The notes beneath the pieces were generated by a model that was not told the DNA's origin, ran no database searches, and saw nothing but the letters and a program-made list of their open reading frames with translations. Positions 26,259-33,955 of a DNA stretch of 48,420 nt are shown here, in pieces. A program made the position numbers and the translations under genes. This stretch comes from Synechococcaceae cyanobacterium (GTDB lineage: Bacteria > Cyanobacteriota > Cyanobacteriia > PCC-6307 > Cyanobiaceae), in contig CANHMF010000002.1 of the NCBI GenBank assembly GCA_947461705.1, forward strand, positions 1 through 48,420, given 5' to 3'. The stretch's first letter is position 1. Every line of letters starts with the position of its first letter.

Positions 26259-27110
26259 TCAGGGCGTCAGGTCGCGGTTGAGCTTGCCGCTCACCAGTCC
26301 CTCCAGGTCGAGGCTCACGGCCGAAAAGCCCAGCTCGCGGAAGGTCTGCACCAGCTCCAGTCGCGCCACGCGCTGCAGCAGGGCCTCCACCTGATGGCTG
26401 GGCAGTTCGATGCGGGCCGTTTCCCCCTGGCTGCGCACCCGCAGCTCCTGGAACCCCTGCTGCCGCAACCAGGCCTCGGCGGCGGCCACCCGGTGCAGGC
26501 GCTGGGCGTTGATGCTGTCGCCGTAGGGGAAGCGGGAGGCCAGGCACGGCTGGGCGGGCTTATCCCACCAGGGGAAGCCCAGGCTGCGGGAGATGGCACG
26601 CACGCCTGCCTTGTCGATGCCGAGCTCCGCCAGTGGCGAGCCCACCCCGCGTTCGCGGGCGGCCTCGATACCCGGCCGGTGGTCGCCTAGGTCGTCGCGG
26701 TTCACCCCGTCCAGCACTTGGGTGGCCGGGGCCCCAGGGGCAAGGGCTTCCCGCGCCACCAGGGCCAGCAGCCCATGCAGTTCGCGCTTGCAGGCGTAGC
26801 AGCGATCGGTGGGATTGCTGCTGTAGGCGGGATCCTCCAGCTCGGCTGTGGCGATCTCCCGGTGGCGGATGCCCATCCAGTGGGCCTGCAGGCGCGCTTC
26901 GTTGAGTAGATGGGGGGCGAGGGCCGGCGAGACGCCGGTCACGGCCAGGGCGCGATCCCCCAGCTGCTCCGCGGCGATGGCCGCCACCAGGGCGCTGTCC
27001 ACGCCGCCGGAGTAGGCCACCACCACGGCGGGATAGCCAGCCAGGTGGGCACGGAGCCCGGCTAGGGCGTTCTCCAGCTCTGGGGGAAGGGCTTCAACGG
27101 CGCGATGCAC
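26259..27110 (-). CDS. larE: LarE-type ATP-dependent sulfur transferase
   Basis: A PP-loop ATPase, 283 aa, that in Lactobacillus donates sulfur from its own cysteine to the nickel-pincer cofactor precursor. Visible: the PP-loop VVAYSGGVDSALVA near residue 32, SSNPTDRCYACKREL, GVNRDDLGDHRPGI, and PAQPCLASRFPYGDSI, whose Cys corresponds to the sacrificial cysteine. No larA, larB or larC lies in the window. I chose the GTG at 27110 (GAGG just upstream); the ORF-track TTG at 27167 and a GTG at 27119 are alternatives. Confidence 0.85.
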   Translation of the reverse strand: MHRAVEALPPELENALAGLRAHLAGYPAVVVAYSGGVDSALVAAIAAEQLGDRALAVTGVSPALAPHLLNEARLQAHWMGIRHREIATAELEDPAYSSNPTDRCYACKRELHGLLALVAREALAPGAPATQVLDGVNRDDLGDHRPGIEAARERGVGSPLAELGIDKAGVRAISRSLGFPWWDKPAQPCLASRFPYGDSINAQRLHRVAAAEAWLRQQGFQELRVRSQGETARIELPSHQVEALLQRVARLELVQTFRELGFSAVSLDLEGLVSGKLNRDLTP

Positions 27111-27184
27111 GGGCCTCACCGGGCTGAAAGGGGCACGGCAGGGCCTATGACCCTCGTTAGGATCCAACGGTAAGTGGCCCGGCT

Positions 27185-28396
27185 ATGGCCCCGCAGGCAA
27201 CCACCGCCACCACCTCTAGTCGCAGCGGCACCGGCCGTGGCATTGGGATCCGTACCGCTGCCGATAGCAGTGAGCGGGCCCGCGGCCAGTTGCACGTCTA
27301 CGACGGAGAGGGCAAGGGCAAGAGCCAGGCGGCCCTGGGGGTGGTGCTGCGCACGATTGGCCTGGGCATCTGCGAGCAGAAGCGAACCCGGGTGCTGCTG
27401 CTGCGCTTCCTCAAGGGGCCCGGCCGCTCCTATGACGAGGACTCCGCCATCGAAGCCCTGCAGCAGGGTTTCCCCCACTTGATCGACCAGGTGCGCACGG
27501 GGCGTGGGGAGTTCTTCACGGCGGATGAGGCCACCCGCTTCGATCAACAGGAGGCACAGCGCGGCTGGGATATCGCCAAGGGCGCCATCGCCAGCGAGCT
27601 CTATTCGGTGGTGGTGCTCGATGAGCTCAACCCCGTGCTCGATCTGGGCCTGCTCGAGGCCGACGACGTGGTGCGCACCCTGGCGGCCAAGCCGCCGGGT
27701 ATGGAGGTGATCGTGACTGGGCGCGGGGCTCCTCGCCAGTTGGTGCAGATCGCCGACCTGCATTCAGAGATGCGGGCCCATCGCCGCGATGACCGCCGCA
27801 CCGCGGGCTTCGACTCCGACCTTGAGGCCGACCAGGTGCAAGGGCTGGAGGGAATCGAGATTTACACGGGGGAAGGCAAGGGCAAGAGCACCAGCGCCCT
27901 TGGCAAGGCCCTGCAGGCCATCGGCCGCGGCATCAGCCAGGACAAGAGCCATCGGGTCTTGATCCTGCAATGGCTCAAGGGCGGCAGTGGGTACACCGAA
28001 GATGCCGCCATCGCTGCCCTGCGGGAGAGCTACCCCCACCTGGTGGATCATCTGCGCTCCGGGCGCGATGCCATCGTGTGGCGCGGTCAGCAGCAACCGA
28101 TCGACTACGTGGAGGCGGAGCGCGCCTGGGAGATCGCCCGGGCCGCCATCTCCAGTGGGCTCTACAAGACCGTGATCCTCGATGAACTCAACCCCACGGT
28201 GGATCTCGAGCTGCTGCCGGTGGAGCCGATCGTGCAGACGCTCCTGCGTAAACCGTCGGAAACCGAGGTGATCATCACCGGCCGCTGCAAGCACCAGCCG
28301 GCCTATTTCGACCTGGCCAGCGTGCACTCGGAGATGGTGTGCCACAAGCACTACGCCGAGCGTGGCGTGGATCTCAAGCGCGGGGTGGATTACTGA
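27185..28396 (+). CDS. Double-domain corrinoid adenosyltransferase-like P-loop protein
   Basis: A 403-aa protein made of two CobA/CobO/BtuR-like domains in tandem. Each has a P-loop (GEGKGKSQAALG near residue 42; GEGKGKSTSALG near residue 230), a hydrophobic strand ending in FLKG or WLKG, a VVLDELNPVLDLGLL / VILDELNPTVDLELL block, and VIVTGRGAP / VIITGRCKH with a nearby LHSEM / VHSEM. CobO-type enzymes adenosylate cob(I)alamin or its precursors. Here the two halves may form an intramolecular dimer. The first 30 residues are Ser/Thr-rich. It is convergent with moeB-like across a perfect hairpin. Confidence 0.85.
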   Translation: MAPQATTATTSSRSGTGRGIGIRTAADSSERARGQLHVYDGEGKGKSQAALGVVLRTIGLGICEQKRTRVLLLRFLKGPGRSYDEDSAIEALQQGFPHLIDQVRTGRGEFFTADEATRFDQQEAQRGWDIAKGAIASELYSVVVLDELNPVLDLGLLEADDVVRTLAAKPPGMEVIVTGRGAPRQLVQIADLHSEMRAHRRDDRRTAGFDSDLEADQVQGLEGIEIYTGEGKGKSTSALGKALQAIGRGISQDKSHRVLILQWLKGGSGYTEDAAIAALRESYPHLVDHLRSGRDAIVWRGQQQPIDYVEAERAWEIARAAISSGLYKTVILDELNPTVDLELLPVEPIVQTLLRKPSETEVIITGRCKHQPAYFDLASVHSEMVCHKHYAERGVDLKRGVDY

Positions 28397-28399
28397 CAT

Positions 28400-28440
28400 C
28401 GCAGCACTGAGGCCGGGTCTGCCCCGGCCTCAGTGCTGCG
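28400..28440. terminator. 18-bp perfect hairpin between convergent genes
   Basis: CGCAGCACTGAGGCCGGG and its exact complement flank a 5-nt loop, 3 nt after the corrinoid adenosyltransferase stop and 8 nt before the end of the moeB-like gene. T-runs are short on both sides. Position and stability suggest a shared bidirectional terminator or mRNA-stabilising hairpin. Confidence 0.8.
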
Positions 28441-28448
28441 GTTGTTCT

Positions 28449-29621
28449 TCAGTACCGGGGCACGCTCGGATCCACCTCCTGGCTCCAGGCGTCGATGCCG
28501 CCGGCCACGTTGATGCCCTCGATGCCGGCCCGCTTAAGGGCGATCAGGGCCTTGGCGCTGCGGCCGCCCAGCTTGCAGTGGGCGTAGAGGGTTTTGCCCG
28601 CCGCCAGCTGCTGGATGCGTTCCACGGCCGTGCCGTTCTCGATTTGATCGAGGGGGATCAACACGGCGCCGGGAATCACGGCGATGTCCGCCTCGGGGGG
28701 GTTGCGCACGTCGATCAGCACCAGGCCACTGGTGTCGCCATCCAGCACTGTTTTGAGTTCGCGCACGCTGATGCTCTCCACCGCGCCGGCCTCCTCCTGG
28801 CCCGGGGCGCTGCCGCCCACGCCGCAGAACTCCTGGTAGTCGATCAGTTTGTCGATCACCGGCCGCTCGGGGCTGGGCCGCAGCTTCAGCTCCCGGAACT
28901 TCATGCCCAGGGCATCGAACAGCAGCAGCCGGCCGCTGAGGGTGGTGCCGATGCCGGTGATGATCTTCACCGCCTCGGTGGCCTGGATCACCCCGATGAT
29001 TCCGGGCAGCACGCCCACCACGCCACCTTCGGCGCAGGAGGGCACCATGCCCGGCGGCGGCGGCTCGGGGAACAGGTCGCGGTAGTTGGGGCTCTCGGCA
29101 TCCAGGTTGAACACCGTGGCCTGGCCCTCGAAGCGGAAGATCGAGCCGTACACGTTGGGCTTGCCCAGCAGCACGCAGGCGTCGTTCACCAGGTAACGGG
29201 TGGGGAAGTTGTCCGTGCCGTCGCAGACGATGTCGTACGGGCGGATGATCTCCAGGGCGTTCTCGCTGGTGAGGGCCGTCTCGTAGAGATCCACCTGGCA
29301 GTGGGGGTTGATCTCGAGGATGCGGGCCTTGGCCGATTCGATCTTGGGTTTGCCCACCCAGCTGGTGCCATGGATCACCTGGCGCTGCAGGTTGGAGTGG
29401 TCCACCACATCGAAATCCACGATCCCCAGGCGCCCCACGCCGGCGGCGGCGAGGTAGAGCAGCAGGGGGGAGCCGAGGCCGCCGGTGCCCACGCACAGCA
29501 CCGAGGCGGCTTTGAGGCGCTTCTGCCCCTCCATGCCCACCTCGGGCAGGATCAGGTGCCGGGCAAAGCGGGCCACCTCATCGGGGCTCAGCTGAATGCC
29601 GCTGGTATCGAGGGGAAGCAT
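28449..29621 (-). CDS. moeB: MoeB/MoeZ-like E1 adenylyltransferase with rhodanese domain
   Basis: A 390-aa E1-like enzyme that adenylates the C-terminal Gly-Gly of sulfur-carrier proteins (MoaD, ThiS, CysO) and, via rhodanese, can thiocarboxylate them. ATP site VGTGGLGSPLLLYLAAAGVG near residue 45; DFDVVDHSNLQRQ; rhodanese domain from about residue 285 with catalytic Cys349 in AHCKLGGRSAKA. The zinc CxxC of E. coli MoeB is replaced (SPNYRDLFPEPPPPGMVPS), as in actinobacterial MoeZ. The JAMM protease gene lies just upstream on the same strand, 51 nt away. Confidence 0.93.
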   Translation of the reverse strand: MLPLDTSGIQLSPDEVARFARHLILPEVGMEGQKRLKAASVLCVGTGGLGSPLLLYLAAAGVGRLGIVDFDVVDHSNLQRQVIHGTSWVGKPKIESAKARILEINPHCQVDLYETALTSENALEIIRPYDIVCDGTDNFPTRYLVNDACVLLGKPNVYGSIFRFEGQATVFNLDAESPNYRDLFPEPPPPGMVPSCAEGGVVGVLPGIIGVIQATEAVKIITGIGTTLSGRLLLFDALGMKFRELKLRPSPERPVIDKLIDYQEFCGVGGSAPGQEEAGAVESISVRELKTVLDGDTSGLVLIDVRNPPEADIAVIPGAVLIPLDQIENGTAVERIQQLAAGKTLYAHCKLGGRSAKALIALKRAGIEGINVAGGIDAWSQEVDPSVPRY

Positions 29622-29672
29622 GGGCCTCTGGGCGCTTTCCAGGTCCCTACTCTCCCAAATGCCCGGTCGGGT

Positions 29673-30140
29673 TCAGGCGTCCGCGCACACAACCAGTTGC
29701 AGCGGTCTGGCCTGGGGCTCGTCCTCCCCCTCTCCGTCAGCAATCCACCAGGCCCCGAAGGCCTGAGCGCTGTGGGTCAGTCCGCTGCGGATCAGCATCA
29801 GCGTGGGCCCCACGCACAGCTGCAGATCGGTGGCCGAGGGCCTGGCGGCACTGCTGGGGTGGCTATGGGCCGCACCGATCACCCGGAGCTGCCGCTGGCG
29901 CGCCCATTTCTGGGCCAGCAGTTGCTCGCGTGGATCCAGGCCGAAGCGGTGCGCCCGCTCGCCGGGCGGTTCCCAGCAGTTCAGGCATGGCCACACCTGC
30001 GTGAGCTGCAGGTGGTCTGGAGCCTGGTGGCCCAGCAGCAGCGCGCAACCTTCCAGGGGGTGTGCGGCCTGAAACACCTGCTCCAGAACGATCAGGCAAT
30101 GCCGATCTATGCGCAGGAGCTCTGGCCATGGGGCAGTCAC
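29673..30140 (-). CDS. JAMM/MPN-family metallopeptidase (Mec-like)
   Basis: A 155-aa stand-alone JAB1/MPN domain. The zinc-site signature is complete: Glu30 in PLEGCALLLG, then His92, His94 and Asp105 in AAHSHPSSAARPSATD. Bacterial relatives such as mycobacterial Mec cut the C-terminal amino acid or adduct off a sulfur-carrier protein. The downstream MoeZ-like E1 supports such a role. Start is a GTG at 30140 with AAGG about 8 nt upstream. No CysO/ThiS-like carrier is in the window. Confidence 0.88.
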   Translation of the reverse strand: MTAPWPELLRIDRHCLIVLEQVFQAAHPLEGCALLLGHQAPDHLQLTQVWPCLNCWEPPGERAHRFGLDPREQLLAQKWARQRQLRVIGAAHSHPSSAARPSATDLQLCVGPTLMLIRSGLTHSAQAFGAWWIADGEGEDEPQARPLQLVVCADA

Positions 30141-30183
30141 CCCGATACCTTATGACCGCTGAACAATCAAGACGCCTGCCTCC

Positions 30184-30549
30184 ATGACTGACGAGACCAC
30201 CGATCTGAAGGAGCAGGTGAGCACCGTGGCTGAGGAGGCCGGCGCCAGCTTCAGTGAGCGCTACAGCGACATCCTCGGCAAGGTGAACGAGACCCTCGAC
30301 AAGGTCGACTGGAGTCAGATGGGCCGCATCGGCAAGGGTGTGGGCGTGCTGGTGGCCGTGATCGTTGCCCAGGTGCTGATCAAGGGCGTGCTGGACACCA
30401 TCAACCTGCTGCCCGTGGTGCCTGGGCTGCTGGAGCTGCTGGGCCTGGTGGTGGTGGGCCAGTGGAGCTGGCAGAACCTCACCACCAGCGAGAAGCGCAA
30501 TGCCGTGGTGAGCAAGGTGCAGACCCTGCGCAAGGAATATCTCGGCTGA
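30184..30549 (+). CDS. CAAD-domain / CURT1-like thylakoid membrane protein
   Basis: A 121-aa protein with an acidic, amphipathic N-terminal half (DLKEQVSTVAEEAGASFSER), two closely spaced transmembrane helices (about residues 52-72 and 76-95: GVGVLVAVIVAQVLIKGVLD; VVPGLLELLGLVVVGQW) and a short charged tail ending TLRKEYLG. This is the CAAD architecture shared with plant CURT1, which bends thylakoid edges, and also found appended to some cyanobacterial aminoacyl-tRNA synthetases. Membrane-curvature function is inferred from the family. Divergent from the JAMM gene. Confidence 0.87.
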   Translation: MTDETTDLKEQVSTVAEEAGASFSERYSDILGKVNETLDKVDWSQMGRIGKGVGVLVAVIVAQVLIKGVLDTINLLPVVPGLLELLGLVVVGQWSWQNLTTSEKRNAVVSKVQTLRKEYLG

Positions 30550-30590
30550 GCTGGTCGCCTTCTCGGCCTGATCCGTCGGCTGTCCTCGCC

Positions 30591-31514
30591 TCAGGCGATG
30601 GGTGGCCGACGGATCAGCGTTTGGATGCATTGCTGGGCCTGAGGCCAGTAGCTGCCGCCGAACAGGTTGGCGTGGTTGAGCAGGTGATACAGGTTGTAGA
30701 GCTTCACCCGCTCTTGGTGGCCAGGCTCGAGGGGCCACTCCGCCTGGTAACCGGCGAAGAAGACCTCGGGATAGCCGCCGAACAGCCGCGCCATGGCCAG
30801 GTCCACCTCCCGATCGCCGCGATACACCGCCGGATCAAAGATGGCGCCGGTGTCCCCACGGCCCGTGAGCAGGGCGGCATTGCCGCTCCACAGGTCGCCG
30901 TGCACCAACACGGGCTGCACTCGGTGATCCCCCAGCCATGCCGGGACCCGCTCCAGCAGGGTGTCGGTGCCGGCCAGCCGGTGGCCTGAGCGCTCGGCCT
31001 GGGCCAGCTGAACCCCCAGGCGCTGTTCGGCGAAGAAGGCCCCCCAGCTCGCGCGCCAGCCATTGCGCTGGGGGCCCATGCCGATGAAGTTGTCGGCCGT
31101 CCAGCCATAGGGCGCCGCAGGGTTGCCCGGTGCCGCAGACAGGCTGTTCCGGTGCAGCCGGGCCAGGCCCCTGCCGAGGCCAAGCCAGCCGGCGTCGCTG
31201 CAGTTGTGGGCCCCACGGGCCAGCGGGAGCCACTCCATCAACAGGCAGGCCTGCCCATCCACGCGGCCCCAGTGCAGGGGGCGGGGGATGGTGAGTGCCC
31301 CACAGGCCGCGGCGGCCAGGGCATGCAGGCCGTCGGCCTCTGCCTCCAGCACTGGCAGCAGGTCGGCGCGGTTGGTCTTGGCGAACAGCGGGCCACCCTC
31401 CGACAGCTGCAGCTGCCAGGCGCTGTGGATGCAGCCACCGCCCACGGGGGTGAGGTGCCGCACCGGCTGACCCACCAGGGCCTCGACCCAGGTGCTGAGC
31501 AGGGCCAGCCTCAT
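30591..31514 (-). CDS. Fructosamine kinase family protein
   Basis: A 307-aa protein-kinase-like fold enzyme. Lys in FAKTNRADLLPVLEAEADGL, the catalytic loop VLVHGDLWSGNAALL near residue 200 and the metal-binding FDPAVYRGDREVDLAMARLF identify the fructosamine-3-kinase/ribulosamine-kinase family, which removes Amadori glycation adducts from proteins. The start MRLALLSTWVEAL is preferred; an upstream ATG at 31556 would run into the divergent crtD start. Bacterial members act mainly on ribulosamines; substrate here is inference. Confidence 0.9.
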   Translation of the reverse strand: MRLALLSTWVEALVGQPVRHLTPVGGGCIHSAWQLQLSEGGPLFAKTNRADLLPVLEAEADGLHALAAAACGALTIPRPLHWGRVDGQACLLMEWLPLARGAHNCSDAGWLGLGRGLARLHRNSLSAAPGNPAAPYGWTADNFIGMGPQRNGWRASWGAFFAEQRLGVQLAQAERSGHRLAGTDTLLERVPAWLGDHRVQPVLVHGDLWSGNAALLTGRGDTGAIFDPAVYRGDREVDLAMARLFGGYPEVFFAGYQAEWPLEPGHQERVKLYNLYHLLNHANLFGGSYWPQAQQCIQTLIRRPPIA

Positions 31515-31554
31515 CGCGTCACGACAGCCGTGGTGGCACTGCCAGCATGCCGCC

Positions 31555-33060
31555 ATGACCATGCGCTGTGACGTGGCGGTGGTGGGGGCGGGCATTGCCG
31601 GACTCACCGCTGCAGCCCTCCTGGCCGCGGAAGGGCTGGAGGTGGTGCTGCTGGAGGCCCACAGCCAGAGCGGCGGTTGTGCCGGCACCTTCCGGCGGGG
31701 CGCCTACACCTTTGACGTGGGGGCCACCCAGGTGGCGGGCTTTGAACCCGGGGGCATCCACCAGCGGCTGTTCCGCCATTTCGGGGTGCCGTTGCCGCAG
31801 GCCGCACCCCTGGACCCGGGGTGCAGTGTGTGGCTGGCTGGCGAAACTGAGCCCATCCGGCTCTGGCGTGATCCCCAGCGCTGGCAGGCCGAGCGCCTGC
31901 GCCAGTTCCCAGGGAGTGCTCGGTTCTGGGAGCTGTGTGCGGCCCTGCATCGCAGCAATTGGGCCTTTGCGGCCCGGGATCCTGTGCTGCCCCCCCGCAA
32001 TGGCTGGGATCTGGCCCAGCTGCTGGGGGCCCTGAGACCCGGAACCGTGGCCAGCGGCCTGTTCACGACGGCCACGATCGCCGATCTGTTGCGGCTGAGT
32101 GGCTGCGGTGGGGATCGGCGCTTGCGGCGCTTCCTCGATCTGCAGCTCAAGCTCTATTCACAGGAGCCCGCCGATCGCACCGCAGCCCTCTATGGCGCCA
32201 CGGTGTTGGCCATGGCCCAGGCGCCGCTGGGCCTCTGGCACCTCCAGGGCTCCATGCAGCAGTTGAGCCAGGCCCTGGAGCTGGCCCTGGCCCAGGCCGG
32301 CGGCCAGCTGCGCTTGCGGCACCGGTTGGAGCGGCTGCAGCCCAACCCCCTGGGGGGCTGGAGCCTGGAGGGCGCCGGCCCGGCTCGGCGCCCCTTCCTG
32401 TTGGAGGCTGATGAGGTGGTTTGCACCCTGCCGCCCCAGGCTCTGCAGGGCTTGCTGGGTGCCGCCTTGCCCCGCGCCTATGGCCGCCGGATCGAGGCCT
32501 GCGGTGATCCATCCGGCGCCCTGGTGCTCTACGGCGCCGTGCCCCGGCAGCTGTTGCCCCCCGATCTGGGGCTGCATGCCCAGTTGGAGTGGCGGGATCC
32601 CGGCAACCTGTTCGTGTCGATCAGCGCCGAAGCCGATGGCCGGGCCCCGGCGGGGCAGGCCAGCCTGATCGCCAGCGTGTTCACCCCAGCCCGGCCCTGG
32701 TTCGGCCTGGAGGAAGCGGCCTATCAGCGGCGCAAACAGAAGGCCATGGCGGGAATCCTTGCGGGCCTCGAGGTGCTGCTGGGCCTGAAGCCTGAGCAGT
32801 TTCTGCATGCCGAGTTGGCCACCCCCCGGGGCTGGGCCGGCTGGACCGGCAGGCCCTTCGGCTTTGTTGGCGGATTGGGTCAGCACCCCAGCCGCTTTGG
32901 CCCCTTCGGCCTGGCCAGCCGCACGCCCGTGCCGGGGCTATGGCTGTGCGGTGATGCCATCTATCCGGGAGAGGGCACCGCCGGGGTGAGCCTCTCGGCG
33001 CTGATGGCCTGCCGGCAGTTGCTGGCGCGGCGGGGGCAGGCCCTGGAGATTGGGGCCTAG
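31555..33060 (+). CDS. crtD: Carotenoid 3',4'-desaturase-like oxidoreductase (CrtD family)
   Basis: A 501-aa FAD/NAD(P)-binding protein of the phytoene-desaturase superfamily. N-terminal dinucleotide fold VVGAGIAGLTAAALLAAEGL followed by SQSGGCAGTFRRGAYTFDVG; C-terminal flavin motif GLWLCGDAIYPGEGTAGVSL. Length and sequence fit cyanobacterial CrtD (C-3',4' desaturase in myxoxanthophyll synthesis) better than CrtISO, though related enzymes are hard to separate by eye. Starts MTMRCDV; a second ATG lies at 31561. The stop codon shares CTAG with the convergent tyrA stop. Confidence 0.78.
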   Translation: MTMRCDVAVVGAGIAGLTAAALLAAEGLEVVLLEAHSQSGGCAGTFRRGAYTFDVGATQVAGFEPGGIHQRLFRHFGVPLPQAAPLDPGCSVWLAGETEPIRLWRDPQRWQAERLRQFPGSARFWELCAALHRSNWAFAARDPVLPPRNGWDLAQLLGALRPGTVASGLFTTATIADLLRLSGCGGDRRLRRFLDLQLKLYSQEPADRTAALYGATVLAMAQAPLGLWHLQGSMQQLSQALELALAQAGGQLRLRHRLERLQPNPLGGWSLEGAGPARRPFLLEADEVVCTLPPQALQGLLGAALPRAYGRRIEACGDPSGALVLYGAVPRQLLPPDLGLHAQLEWRDPGNLFVSISAEADGRAPAGQASLIASVFTPARPWFGLEEAAYQRRKQKAMAGILAGLEVLLGLKPEQFLHAELATPRGWAGWTGRPFGFVGGLGQHPSRFGPFGLASRTPVPGLWLCGDAIYPGEGTAGVSLSALMACRQLLARRGQALEIGA

Positions 33061-33914
33061 AGAAACTCCGGCCGCAGGGCCTGAGTGGCGGCGAGGGCCT
33101 GCTCCAGCTGCGGCCACTGCTCGCCCTGCACCAGGGCTTCCAGGCCATCCAGCTGCTGGCGGTAGTGCTGCAGGGCCCCCAGCACGGCCTCGCGGTTGCA
33201 GCGGGCCATCAGGGTGCCCAGCTCCGGGTTGCCGCCACCGATGCGGCTGGTATCGGCAAAGCCGCTGGAGGCCAGGTGCCGCACCAGGGCACTGGCTCCA
33301 GCCGCCGCCCCACCCAGAGCGGCGGCCTCCACCAAGGCGGCACTCACCAGCACGGGCATGTGGGAGATCAGGGCCACGGCCTGGTCGTGGGCGCTGGCCC
33401 CACAGGTGAGCCACTGGGCCCCAACGGCCTCGGCCAACTGCTGCACCGCTGCGAGGGCCGCGGGGTCGGTGCTGGCCTCCGGGGTGGCCACCCAGGGCCG
33501 CCCTTCAAACAGGCCGCGGAGGCCCGCTTCCACCCCTGCCTCCGCAGTGCCGGCCATTGGATGACTCGCCACAAAGCGGTCCAGCTGGCGCCACCGCTCC
33601 AGCACAGGAGCTTTCACGGAGCCCACATCCGTCACCACCGCCGCCGTGGGCAGTGCCGCCAGCAACGCCTCCGGGGGATGGAGCAGCCGGTCTAGGGGCA
33701 GGGCCAGCACGATCAGGCCGCAGTCCCGCAACACGGCGGGATCGGTGCTCACCACGGTGGCCAGCCCGCGCTCCAGGGCCCGTTCGGCGGTGGCGGGCCG
33801 GTGCACCAGGGCCTGCACCCGTGCTCCCTGCGCCAGCAGATCCAGGCCCAGGGAGCCCCCGATCAGGCCGAGGCCCACGATCCCCACGGGGCGCTCGCGC
33901 CACAGGCTGGTCAT
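33057..33914 (-). CDS. tyrA: Prephenate/arogenate dehydrogenase
   Basis: A 285-aa NAD(P)-dependent enzyme of tyrosine synthesis. N-terminal Rossmann motif VGIVGLGLIGGSLGLDL near residue 10, VVTDVGSVKAPVL, FVASHPMAGTAEAGVEAG (active-site His) and LISHMPVLVSAAL. In cyanobacteria the substrate is usually arogenate, with NADP. No ACT or chorismate mutase domain is fused. The stop TAG overlaps that of crtD on the opposite strand within CTAG. It is divergent, 41 nt apart, from the helicase-like gene. Confidence 0.95.
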   Translation of the reverse strand: MTSLWRERPVGIVGLGLIGGSLGLDLLAQGARVQALVHRPATAERALERGLATVVSTDPAVLRDCGLIVLALPLDRLLHPPEALLAALPTAAVVTDVGSVKAPVLERWRQLDRFVASHPMAGTAEAGVEAGLRGLFEGRPWVATPEASTDPAALAAVQQLAEAVGAQWLTCGASAHDQAVALISHMPVLVSAALVEAAALGGAAAGASALVRHLASSGFADTSRIGGGNPELGTLMARCNREAVLGALQHYRQQLDGLEALVQGEQWPQLEQALAATQALRPEFL

Positions 33915-33955
33915 GGCTGAACAGTTCGCTGGAGCCAGCTTCCTACGATTTGCCG

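Noticed and set aside
26259-30140. A single operon for the larE / adenosyltransferase / moeB-like / JAMM genes
   Set aside because: larE is divergent from the adenosyltransferase gene, which is convergent with the moeB-like gene; only the moeB-like/JAMM pair is co-directional.
28362-30155. 597-aa plus-strand ORF opposite moeB-like and JAMM genes
   Set aside because: Antisense shadow; both minus-strand genes have complete active-site motifs.
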